From Ottelia alismoides (lineage: Eukaryota; Streptophyta; Magnoliopsida; Alismatales; Hydrocharitaceae), in assembly GCA_037367405.1 (NCBI GenBank), contig JAZKJV010005547.1, forward strand, positions 124,001-188,000: a DNA stretch of 64,000 bases, written 5' to 3'. Position numbers and translations under genes: made by a program. This document shows positions 34,782-45,844 of the stretch, one piece after another. The notes beneath the pieces are model-generated. The model did no database searches and had not been told where the DNA came from. It saw nothing but the letters and a program-made list of their open reading frames with translations. Positions within the stretch are counted from its first letter, which is position 1. Each line of letters begins with the position of its first letter.

Positions 34782-36482
34782 ATGTCAGAGAAAAGGGTGT
34801 GTTTTCTTCGTCCGGTGCCTTCAAGGGCCCGGCTCCCATCGTGAAGATGGATTGGACAAATTATGAGTTTGGTCTATGCAATTTATAACACTTATGAATG
34901 CAACAACATGAGCCCATTCTGACAAAGCCCGAGCTGATGAATAAGAATGGAGACAATGTTTCGCGGAAGCAAGATGACGCGTATACACGCGTTTGGCTCT
35001 CTGGGACACTCACCACAGAGATGGCCAACAACATTGTGAACCAGCTTACCGCCAAGGCAACATGTGATATTCTAGCAGCCGCGTATTCCCAATGAAGAAC
35101 GATGCCAAGATTCTTCAACTACAGTTTGATATATGCACGATGTCCTCAAAAAAAAGAAACATGGATATACATTCTACTCTTTGTTTCGCAACATGTTTAA
35201 AAATCTTCACAACTTCATGTCCGTTGCCACTTCTACGGAGCAACAGAGGATATACATGAACTTCACTATGGTTGGAATTTTCTTGGCAGCCCTAGACCCA
35301 AAGTATGAGGCTGCATATACACATCTTCTTATAGGTGTGTCCATACCTCCCATGGACAATGTCTACAGTCTCCTCATCAGGCTTCTTATTCCACCTACTG
35401 CTACTATACATACCTCAACGATGGCTGCATCTCGCGGTAGAGAAAGTTCTACACAGTTCAGAGGGCATGGTCCCCGTAGCAGAGGAGGTGGACATCAGCA
35501 TGACCCATGCACTTATTATCGTTCTCCAGGCTACTCTGAGGATACATGCTATCAGAAGTATGGATACAACACATTTGCTCGTGTGGCTGAGCAGATTGAG
35601 CCCCTAGACAGTTTGACCCCTCATAGATTCACGCCTTGATGATATTGTCTTCCGTCTGAGGGAGATTATCACTCTTGGTGCATGTACAACTACATGTTCC
35701 TCAAATGTTGCAGCCGCTCGTAAAGCCTCTTAGAGCTCCTCAGGTATAGCCTATGCTTTTACCACTTGTAGCATGACAGATATAATAGAGTGGACTCTGG
35801 ACTCTGGTGCTTCTCACCATCTGCGCGAAGACAGAGCACAATTCAATTCTTACAGATCTATACCCCGGTAGATGAGTCATCATTGCAAACGGGGTTTACT
35901 TACCCATCACATGACAGGGAGATGTGCATTTGACACTATCCATGTGCCTGCAAAATGTTTTATATGCTCATGATTTTCAGATGAATTTGCCTTCTGTTTG
36001 TCAGATCACGAAGGATCTGCATTGTCATGCCAATTTGTCCCCTCTACTCTTGTGTTTTAGGACATACTCATGGGCAGGGTGATTGGATGTGGCTGTGAGC
36101 AGCGGAGCCTCTACAGGCTGGTCCAGTCTCTCAGTGTCGATGCCTCTACAGTTCCCACTGGATCAGTCTTTCCTTACTTGCAACATCTTCGTTTTGACCA
36201 CTTTCCTCTACAGAAGTTGTGCCATGTCCTCCTACAGATTTCCACGCGCTCTTCCTTCCAGTGCGAGGCTTGCCAGCTTGGGAAGCATCATCGTTCTTCG
36301 TTCTCTGGTCGTCAGCATCATAGAAGTAGTCATTTATTTAAGCTTATTCATCTAGATATTTGGGACCCTAGTCGAGTTACTGATCTCAAGGACACTGTTT
36401 TTATCTTGTTGCTGTGGATGATTATTCTAGATTTTCTTGTGTTTTTCTATTGAAAAACAAGTTTGAATCCGAGTCTGTTATT
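34782..36482 (+). pseudogene. gag, protease and integrase start of copia C
   Basis: Gag begins at ATG 34782. Pieces recognised are TKPELMNKNGDNVSRK (about 34920-34970), LSGTLTTEMAN (about 35000), a Gag core at 35133-35330 and a decayed CCHC at about 35506-35550. The protease DSGA is present as TLDSGASHHL at about 35793-35825. The GAG-pre-integrase/integrase zinc region (HLRFDH ... CEACQLGKHH) lies at about 36185-36295 and the core start (HLDIWDPSRV) at about 36350. Stops and shifts are frequent. The frame is cut at 36483-36499 by L1-C. Confidence 0.85.
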
Positions 36483-36522
36483 AACTATTTTGTTAATGAT
36501 CATCCTTTACGGTGGAGAGGGG

Positions 36523-38571
36523 ATGAAGCGACTCTCGTGGCGACCAAAGGCGCGCGGCGGCAGTAGCGGGGCTCACGCGGTGGTCGACAAGCGAGGTGGT
36601 GGAGTCTACGACGAGCAGGGAGCTGGCGAGGGTGGCTGGAGGAAGGTCTCGCATGCTAAGCCAGGTCGGCGGTGCTTCCGTTGTGGCGCGCGTGGCCACA
36701 TTGCGTCTGCATGCCATGCTCCACCGCGCTGCTTTCTCTGTGGCCGCGTGAGACATCGCATGTCTTCTTGCTGATATCCGGCGGCGGGCGGTCGCCTCCG
36801 GAATCGCTTCGACGGTCTTCGACTGGACTCGCGGCGCCCAGTTTCGCGTGGTCAAGGTGGTGCCTCGCATGGTGGACGCGACTCCCGCTCTTTTGCGCAA
36901 GTTGTTGGTGGAGGTAATGCAACGGTGGGGGAGCTCGGTGGCGCTGCGGATGGGGTTCCTGCACCTGCGGGTGGGATTCCTGCACCTGCGGGGGTGCCGG
37001 GTGGGGTACCTGCACCGGTGGGGGGGGGTGAGCATGGGTCCGATTCCGGCATCGACGTGGGAGGAGGGTCGATTCCTATGTTCTGCGCGGCTGATCCTGG
37101 GCATGGTTTCTTGGAGGAGGTTTCGGCGTCGTGTGGGGAGAGGTTGGTAGAGGGCCTCGGTGGCAGGGGTGTTGTTGGTGGGGAGAGGGTGTTTGAGGCG
37201 CAGGCGGTGGGGGTGGCATGCCAGGGCGCGGGGCTGCATGGTGATGGGGGTGTCGCGGGCGTGCAGGCTGCTTCAGCGGCGCACTTCGCAGCTGTGGGCG
37301 TCCGGCTAAGGCCGGGTATTTCTTGGGATGCCATTCGTTCGTCAACTTTGGGCCTTCTGGGTGATGATTTCGCCGGGGACTTCGTCGTCCTGGACGCGTC
37401 TCGCTGCTGTATTCGTGGGCTCTCCCCGGTGCAACGGGAGAGTCTCTTTCGTCGCTCTGGTGATTTGGACGTCATGTGGCGCCAAATGCGCGTGGCGGAC
37501 GGTGCGCTTTTTCTCTCGGAAGTTTGCGTTGCGGAGGTTCGGGGGGTGCCTTTCCTCTCCCGCACGGTGCACGCTTTGTCGAAGGTGGTTGCTCGATGGG
37601 GGCAGGTTCTGGCTGTTCTGGACGACGGCTTGGCGCCAGGCGCCGATTGGTCATCTGCGACGGTCCTTCTTGAGTGCTCTCCATGTCTTATTCAGGCGAT
37701 GGCTGGCAGGGTTCTCTTCGAGAGGTTACTTCTGGGACCCTGGTCTTTCAAGGTCGAAATCTCTATTTTGCCGTCCTCGCCGGCGGCGGATCCTTCGCCG
37801 TCTTCCTCGCCCGTGCGCGGTGGTGGATCGGGCTCTCGGCCTGGGGGGGACGCTTCGGCTTCTCATGGCCACGTGTCATCCTTCCGTGATGTGTTCGAAG
37901 CGCCGCCTGGGGAGGGCAACGGTTCGGGGGTTTCGTCTGCGACCCCTGGGGATGCGCGTGCGCGTCAGGGCATCCGTGATTTGGTGGCTCTTGATTTTTC
38001 CGAGGTTGATATGACCCCTTCAACTCCTTCCATTCTGTCGGAGGACTCTTTGCATTCGGACTTCTCTTCACGCGTGGCAAGGCTCCATTTGGTCCCATCT
38101 TTCGGACCTGGTGCTATCTCGGATGGGGCCTCTTCTCGGGTTTTTTTGGAGTCGGGCGCGGTTTCGGAGCCCCTTTGTTGGACTTCCGAATATATTTGTC
38201 CTCAGCCCATTAATGCGATGCCCTTCAGCCCGCTGGCCCTTATGGACGACTTATGCTCCAACTCTTTCTTGCTGGCGGATGCATCTACTTCTTTCCAGCG
38301 CGACTCTTCTATTCTTTTATCGCCACACCGCGGTGTGCCTTCTCCACGAGGCTCGTCGGATGGTGGCGGAACTCCGGGGATCAATAATGGCGATTCCTTC
38401 GATTTGCTTTTGGTTAACTCCCCTCCATCAAGGTTTGGTCGAAGCTACAGGCGAATGCGGTCCTCTCGTCTTGGAGATCCTATCCTTCCTGCAACCCCTG
38501 AAGGCTTTTCTTCTTTGGTGCTGCGCGAGGCAGTGGCGGAGGCGGCCGGTCTTACTCGCGTGGTGGGCTGA
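36523..38571 (+). pseudogene. L1-C ORF1 (one in-frame stop)
   Basis: A start near 36523 (MKRLSWRPK) gives two zinc knuckles (CFRCGARGHIASAC and CFLCGRVRHRMSSC, about 36676-36771). A TGA follows immediately at 36772-36774. The same frame then stays open to 38571 through SRSFAQVV and the conserved domain (MRVADGALFLSEV, VRGVPFLSRTVH) shared with L1-B ORF1. The order is again knuckles first. The stop and ORF2 start overlap as TGATG. One nonsense change is the only defect visible. Confidence 0.85.
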
Positions 38572-41500
38572 TGGCCTGCTGCTCTATGATTATTTCACCT
38601 CGGGTTGTCGTGCTATCGGGGATCCCATTGTTGTTAATGAAGATTTTGTCTTGGAATGTGCGTGGTCTCGACGACCTTCACCGTCGGCGCACTTTGGGTG
38701 CTCGTCTTGTGGAATGGGAGTGCGACATTGCATTTATTCAAGAAACCAAGCTACCGGTGATGGATGTTGATTTATGACGGTCTTTCGGGGTTCGTCATAT
38801 CAATGATTTTCGCTCCTTGGACGCGATTGGCGCGAGCGGCGGAATCTTTGTGGCGTGGCGTTCCGCGCGCTTTTCATTTTCTTCTATGAGGATGGGACGA
38901 CACTCTCTCTCTGTGGTGTTGACTTTGAATAATTCTGATATGCATGTTGATGTTACTTGTGTTTACGCTCCTAATTCTCATGTCATTCGCCGGGAACTTT
39001 GGGAGGATTTGCGGGAGGATGCGCTCGCCTTTGAGGACTTGCCTTGGCTGTTGGGAGGCGACTTCAATGTCACGCTGCTCTCCCAGGACCGCCCACGCGG
39101 TCGAGGGGGTAATGATCCCGGATCTGGTGACTTCATGGAGCTCATTAGCGATCTGGCTTTGGAGGGGCTCGTGCCAAGTGATATCTCCTACACATGGAGG
39201 ACTAATTCGTCCAGATCGCGGATTGATCGATTTCTTGCGAATTCTCGCATGATGGAGGTTTTCCCTTTATGCGCGGTCAACTCTCGTCCGCGGTCGTTCT
39301 CTGATCACAGCCCCATTATTTGGGAGTCCGGGGATGATCAGCGTCCTCGTGGCCTCTTTCGATATGAGCGGTGCTGGCTTATTGAGCCGGGCTTCAAGGA
39401 TATTGTGCGCAACCATTGGGAGCAGACCATCATTGCGGGCTCTGCTGCACGTCGTTTGAATCAAAAATTAAATTCCCTCAGAAAGGTCTTGGCTACTTTT
39501 AAAAAGGATTCGCGTCAGGCTCGTCTTGCCGCTCGCAAGGCGGCTAATGATGTGATTATGAGGTTGGACATCCTTGAAAACGAGAGGGATCTTACTCCGG
39601 ATGAGTTGGCCACGCGCACGACGGCGGCTGAGCAGGCGAGGTTGGAGGATCGGAAGCGGTCGATTAAGTGGCGTCAGCGCTCGCGGGTCCGGTGGCTTAA
39701 GGAGGGGGATGCCAACACTGCGTACTTCTACAGGGTGGCGAGCGGTCGACGGCGATCCAACTCTATTTCCTCTTTGTTCATCAATGGCGCGCACATCCAG
39801 GGGAGAGGGAGTTGGGGGAGGCTGTGGGGAACTACTACCGGGGCGTGTTTGGGAGCCCTGCGCCGCGGCGGTGGAGGTGGTCGGGCCGTGGGGCGTCTGC
39901 TCTTCCCGTGGCCGATGCGGAGGCGCTTTCCCGCCCGTTGTCTATGGAGGAACTCCGGGGGGCTGTCTGGGACCTCAACCCCGACGCCGCGCCGGGGCCC
40001 GATGGCTTCCCGGTGTCTTTCTATAGGGATTTCTGGGACGTTGTTGCAAATGATGTTTTGGAGGTCGCACTGGATTTCTGCGAGGGGAATCGTGGCTTTG
40101 ATAAACTTAACAGGGCTGTTATTGTTCTTATTCCAAAGTCTACTTCGGCCAGTCGAATTGAGGACCTTCTGCCAATCTCCATTTCGAATGCGATTTACTT
40201 AATCATTGCTAAGGCTTTGGCTAGGCGGCTTGCTCCACTACTCGACTCGCTTATCTCGCCCTATCAGGTCGCTTTTATTCGAGGGCGGCAAATTGCGGAT
40301 TGTCATGCGGTGGTCTCGGAGATTATCGAGCAGTGGCGCAAGAATGGTTCGAAGGGGATCTTATGGAAGATCGACTTTGCGAAGGCCTACGATTCCCTTG
40401 ATTGGCGGTTTCTGTGGTCCGTGCTCTCGCGAAGGGGTCTCCCTCCGATTTGGATTTCGTGGATGAGGAGATGTGTGACCACGGCTTCCCTTTCCATTCT
40501 CCTCAATGGGTGCTTGGCTGGGGGTTCTTTCCAACCTCGTAGGGGGGTTCGGCAGGGGTGTCCCCTTGCTCCCCTATTGTTTGTTTTGGCGGTTGACGTT
40601 TTGCCACGCATGATTGATGGCGTGGTCGCGACCGGCCTTTCCCGCGGCTGCTATTTTGGCGCTTATCATGTTCCTCTTATACAATTTGCGGATGACACAA
40701 TTTGCTTCATCGAGGGTGGTACCTCGAGTGTTTCCAGTATGGCGACCACGCTTCATTTGTTCAGCGAGCTTTCGGGCCTCCAAATCAACGGGCATAAGTC
40801 CAAAGTCGTCCCCTTCTCTATGTCTCCGGCGGAGGTTGGGGAGTGCGCGCAGCTGCTGGGTTCTCCTCCCGCTACTCTCCCTTTCGATTATTTGGGCCTA
40901 GCTTTGACGGTGGGCCGCGCTCGCATTCGCGACTGGCGGGTGGTTGCGGAAAAGATGGAGGCTAGGTTGGCTGGGTGGCGTGCGGCCCTTCTTTCGCGCG
41001 GCGGTCGGTTAGTATTGCTTAAATCTATGCTATCTTCCATCCCAATTTACTTCTTCTCTGTGCGCGGGATGCCTAGGGGGGTTCGATCAAGATTGGAGAA
41101 GTGTATGCGGGGTTTCTTGTGGGGGAAGAAGGGGGGCGGAGGAAGGGGCGTGCATCTGGTGGGGTGGGATGAGGTCACGAGGCCCAAGTGGGAGGGCGGG
41201 TTGGGCGTGAGGCGGCTCGAGTCGGTGAACGATGCCCTCTTGCTCAAGTGGGCGGCGAGGGTTTAGGGTAGGGAGGAGAATTTTATGTTGAATTGTTTGA
41301 GGGAGGCAGCGTGAGTTGATTTCGCTTCTGCTTTTCGTGGAGGTATCGAGGGCCAATTCTCTTCCTTTTGGCGTGGGGTGGTGAACGCTCTTAACCGCAG
41401 CCGCCACTCATTTGATCCTAAGCTTGGTGATGGTTGTTCTTTTCGCTTTTGGGAGGATGATTGGTCTGGTAAGGGTGCCCTTCGGACCCTGTACCCACGG

Positions 41501-42177
41501 CTTTTCGCTTTGGCGATCGACAAGGACGTCACTGTTGCTTCTTGCTGGGATGGTGCTTATTGGTGCCCTTAAATTGCTGATAATTTATCGGACCAACGGT
41601 TGGAGGATTTCTTATCACTCTTGGCTGTTCTCGATGATGCTCCCAGGCCTTCTCTTGGTCGTGACCATTTGGTGTGGAAAGATGCCCGTTCTTTACCCGT
41701 AAGGCGTACATGGCTCTTCTACCCCGTTCTCCTGAGGCGGATGATACCTTCTTGCGGGATTGCCGATTTTTGTGGGGTCTCAAGCTCCCGGAGCGCATCG
41801 GTATATTCCTCTGGATTTTGCGCCGTGGCCGCCTGTTAACGCGTGACCGCTGTGCTTCTATGTTTCCCAACTCTTCGGACACCTGTGGTATTTGCGGATT
41901 GGTGACGGAAACTATGGATCATCTATTCTTCCAATGTGCCTGTGTTTGTGCCCTGTGGGATGACTTGGACTGGCTCAACCTGTCCTCCTTTGCCTCCTTC
42001 TGCGATAGCTTGTTCAACGCTCGGAGTCGCCCTCGGGAGATCTTGCTGGAGCCTATTGCGAGGCTTTGGAGCATCTGGCTGGGAAGGAATGAAGCTCTTT
42101 TCACTCGGCAGCGGTTCTACTTGGAGAATATTCGTATTTCGGCCTCGGGATTCCTTCTTGATTGGTCCTCTAGCTAG
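38571..42177 (+). pseudogene. L1-C ORF2: endonuclease-reverse transcriptase, several disabling changes
   Basis: Endonuclease motifs: [28 protein letters not shown] and SFSDHSPI. RT motifs: [32 protein letters not shown] and FADD at 40685-40696. The zinc C-terminus (RDRC ... CGIC ... HLFFQC) lies at about 41850-41940. Disabling changes are a TGA at 38775-38777 (Trp in L1-B), a frameshift near 39800, a TAG at 41264-41266, a TGA at 41311-41313, a TAA at 41570-41572 and a shift near 41670. The start is either 38571 or the downstream ATG before KILSWNVRG. Confidence 0.9.
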
Positions 42178-42368
42178 TATGATGCCTTTGTAACGGGGGA
42201 ATCCTATCTTTGATACCCTCCGCTTTTTTGTTTTCTGTATTCCTGTTCGTCCTGTTCGTCGCTCCTCTCTTGTAAGTATTCCTCTATCTTTTTCTTTAAT
42301 GCAGTGGGGCGAGCACCGTTGAGTGCGTCCCCCTTTTTTGAGCCTAAAAAAAACTATTTTGTTAATGA

Positions 42369-45300
42369 AATAAAGAATATTTTCTTTGCTATTGTCAAGT
42401 TTATTCCCTCGGACAATGCCTTAGAGTTCGGCAATTTATAGCTATTTGAGTTCTTCAGATCACTTGACATTTTACATTAAACCTCGTGTGCTTACACTTC
42501 ACAGTAGAATAGTGTTGCCAAACGCAAACAGCATCACTTACTTGATGTGACCAGGACACTTTTTATCCAGAGTCGTGCTCCTCACTCTTTCTGAGATGAT
42601 GCGGTCCTCACTGCTTGCTACTTGGTGAACCACATGCCATCTTTTATCTTAATAGAGAAGGCTCCTTTCTTGATTGCATTTCCCAATGACCTGTTCTCCC
42701 TTACACCACGTGTGTTTGGGTCTGTTGCTTTTATTCACATTCATACACTTGGTCATAACAAGATCTCTCCTAGAACTATCAAGTATGTTTTTGAAGGCTA
42801 TTCCCGTACCCAAAATGGTATCGCTGTTTGATCTGGTTCGATGGAAGTACTATGTTAGTGCATATGTCACCTTCTTCGAGTCTATTATTAGTTTCTCTCC
42901 TACATGTGATAGGTTGGCTCCGTCTGACTCTGGAGAGGAGGTATATATGCCTCCTCCTATGGGTGCATCACCTTTAGTACCCACACCACCTCCACCACCA
43001 CCTCCTCTAGTGCCTACATCTGCACCACCACCTACTACGTTGGCCCATATGTTATCATATTTCTATTTTCGCAGGTCTCGTATAGCTCCCCTGATCCTGT
43101 GCCTTCTCCATCATCCATCGTGCCCCATGTATGTAATGAGCACATTGTTTCTACTAATGTGCACCGATGATTTGTCCATGCAACAAAATTCTTTGCAGGA
43201 TGAGAAGGTACACTCTCAGGAGGGTAGTTTACAGGTTAAGGAGGAGGTATATGATCTGGATGTGCCTATAGCTCTGTGGAAGCATAGAAATACTTGTGGT
43301 ACATATCCTATTGCAGCCAATGTTTCCTTAGGCCGACTCTCAGAGGACTTTAGGAGGTTTGTTATAGGACTATCAACTGTGGAGATACTACAGACATATC
43401 GGGAGGTGATACTGGACAATCAATGGCGTATTGCCATGGAGGAGGAGATTGGTCGTATTACAATCACGTGTCACATGGAGAATTGTTACAGCTCCTATAG
43501 GAGCATCTGTTGTAGGATGCAAGTTGGTGTTTACAGTGAATCACAAAGCAGATGGCAGAGTGAATCGCTACAAGGCAAGACTTGTAGCTCGTGAGTTCAT
43601 CCAGACATATGGGGTGGAACACTATCAAGATACTTTCTCTCCGATAGCTTGACAATCTACACTGCAGATCCTTCTTTCTATTGCAGTAACACGGGAATGA
43701 TCCCTATATCATCTTGGTGTGAAGAATGTGTTTCTCTATGGTGACCTACATGAGGAGGTGTACTTACAACAACCACCTGGGTTCGCCACGGAGGGGGAGT
43801 GTTAGAAGGCTTGCAGACTTCACAAGGTGATCTATGACCTTAAGCAGAGTCCAAGAGCATGGTTCTAGAAGCTCTCAGGTTTTATAGAGCAACATGGGTT
43901 CGTGAGATCGACTGCAGATCGTTCACTGTTTGTTCAGAGGTCTCAAAGAAGTACAACTGCCATACTTGTTTATGTTGATGATATCATTGTTACATGGGAT
44001 GATGAGCAAGGTATCCAGGTTGCTAAGGATTTTCTTGATCTGTAGTTTGTAACTAAGGACCTTGGCAGTCTACGTTACTTCCTTGGACTAGAGTTCGTCA
44101 GAAACTAGCGAGGTCTTATAATGACCTAGAGGAAGTACGTTACAAATCTTCTCTCTGAGATAGGTATGAGAGATTACATGCCTACCACTACTCCCATGGA
44201 CTCGAGCATGATTCATGAAGCTGTTTGATGATGACACTGAGGGGGTAGACAAGAGGAGGTATAAGGAGCTTGTTGGGAAGCTCCTATACGTGGCCATCAC
44301 CAGGCCAGATATATCCTTTGCAGTGAGTAGGACGAGTCAGTTCATGGAGCAACTTAGAGAGGTACATATGTATGCAATCCATATGATTTTAAGGTATATG
44401 AAGACTTCACATGGCATCTGTCTTCTATTTAGCAGAGGCGCATCTCTTGCATTGCAGTTACAGATTATGCAGATGCAGATTATGTGGGATTAGGGTTGAG
44501 CATGGGCCGGGTCCGGGCCGGGTTCGGCTTGGCCCGGCCCAAGCCCATTTTAGTATACGGGCTAACGGGCCGGGCCTAGGCCCGTTTCATTTTTCAAAAT
44601 CTAGGCCCAAGCCCAAGCCCGGCCCAAACATTATGGGCCGGGTTCGGGCCGGGCCGGCCCAAATTGAAACTCCGGGACATATTGAGCTTGTTTTTATCTT
44701 ACAAATACACCACCTATCCCCAACAAAAATGAGTATTCTTTACACATGCAAATATGTTTTACACATTGATAATATTAAGAAATCATGTTCATGATACGAA
44801 TTGGCTATGTACAACAACATGCTCTAAACATGACAAATATATTACCAATGTAATACAATTATTTATAATATATGTTTGTTAACATGGTAAATTATTATCA
44901 TGATGGTATATATAACAATGGTGGTTGTTAACTTTACTAAATTAATATGTTTAGAATTTAATATCCATCTAAATTCTTTTATCACTCATATGCATAAGTA
45001 ATGGGTCAAGCTAATGGGCCGGACAGTTTGGGCCCTTGAAACGGGCCTAGCTATCGGGCCGGGTTATCGGGCTTTTGGGTTTGGGCCCTATCAGGCCCGA
45101 ACCCGGCCCGAATATACATTTGGGCTTGAATTAAGGCCCAAAGCCCGGCCCAATTCTTTGCGGGCTCGGGTTCGGGCCGGGCTACATGGGCCGGGTTTCG
45201 GACCGGGTCGGGCTGGCCCGGCCCAATGCTCCACCCTATGTGGGATGCTCCAAGGACATGAAGTCTACCTTTGGCTTTGCAGTATTTATAGGGAGTTCAT

Positions 45301-45690
45301 TGGTATCATGGAAAAGCAAGAAGCAGACGGTGGTCACCGGATCTAGTGTAGAGTTAGAGTACATAGCCATGATACAAGGGAATACAGAGATGATGTGGGT
45401 TAGATCCGTTCGTACTGACCTAATTTTTGAGGTGCCTCTTCCCATGCACCTATGATGCGACAACCTAGCTGCTCTCTTCATTGCTAATAATCCATCATTT
45501 CATGAGAGGACCAAGCATATCGAGGTAGACTATCACTACACTCGAGATATGGTTCAGAAGGGTTTCATCTCCGCTAGTCATGTCAGATCAGGAGTTTAGA
45601 CAATAGATGTGTTTACCAAGGATCTAGCCAGAGGGCCATTCCAGAGATGTTGTTCCAAGCATAACATGATTGATATCTACGCTCCAACTT
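42369..45690 (+). pseudogene. Integrase end, reverse transcriptase and RNase H of copia C
   Basis: Integrase resumes (NNFVNE, then DNALEF-like at about 42413) and continues to the VFGSVAFIH segment near 42710. A proline-rich linker lies at 42950-43040. RT begins near 43390 and has YVDD at about 43974-43985. RNase H starts near 44465, is interrupted by the hAT-type element and resumes at GCSKDMKSTFGF (about 45243). It runs through SWKSKKQTV and [19 protein letters not shown]. Stops occur for example at 43649, 43803, 44043 and 45597. Confidence 0.85.
44491..45238. mobile_element. Non-autonomous hAT-type element (748 bp) in copia C RNase H
   Basis: A perfect 8-bp duplication TGTGGGAT (44483-44490 and 45239-45246) lies in RNase H coding sequence. 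The ends are TAGGGTTGAGCATGGGCC and, reversed, TAGGGTGGAGCATTGGGCC. The subterminal regions are dense GGGCCGGG repeats and the core is AT-rich. It is the same type as 7656-8479. Confidence 0.93.
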
Positions 45691-45699
45691 GAGGGGGAG

Positions 45700-45844
45700 T
45701 GTTGAGATATTAGTTATATTTTGTTTCTTTCATGTATTCCATATTCTTTCCATATTCCTTATGTAATTTGCCCAACAGATCTCTCCTCTATATAAGAGAA
45801 CCCTAGGATATCATGAATAAGCAACTCATTATTTTCTCTCTACA
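45700..45844 (+). repeat. 3' LTR of copia C
   Basis: It starts TGTTGAGATATT after the purine tract and ends CTCTCTACA. It is the same length as the 5' copy. Confidence 0.88.

Larger units (their letters stand above)
36500..42351 (+). mobile_element. L1-C: full-length plant L1-type LINE with stops, inside copia C
   Basis: A perfect 17-bp duplication AACTATTTTGTTAATGA (36483-36499 and 42352-42368) of copia integrase sequence flanks it, and an A-run ends it. It carries the same ORF1/ORF2 organisation as L1-B, but protein similarity is moderate, so it is a different subfamily or an older copy. ORF1 has one stop; ORF2 has at least four stops and two shifts. Confidence 0.93.
34035..45844 (+). mobile_element. 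Copia C: decayed Ty1/copia element with nested insertions
   Basis: Two 145-bp LTRs (34035-34179 and 45700-45844) bound a gag-pol remnant that is split by L1-C (36500-42351) and by a hAT-type element (44491-45238). The flanking 5 bp are CATTC (34030-34034) and TATTC (45845-45849), four of five matching. By eye the two LTRs differ at about 17 of 145 positions, so the element is far older than copia E. It inserted about 400 bp downstream of phosphatase exon 5, where the last exon of that gene would be expected. Confidence 0.9.

Noticed and set aside
36493..37565. Long minus-strand ORFs (up to 248 codons) over L1-C ORF1
   Set aside because: Low stop density caused by GC content opposite a real coding frame.
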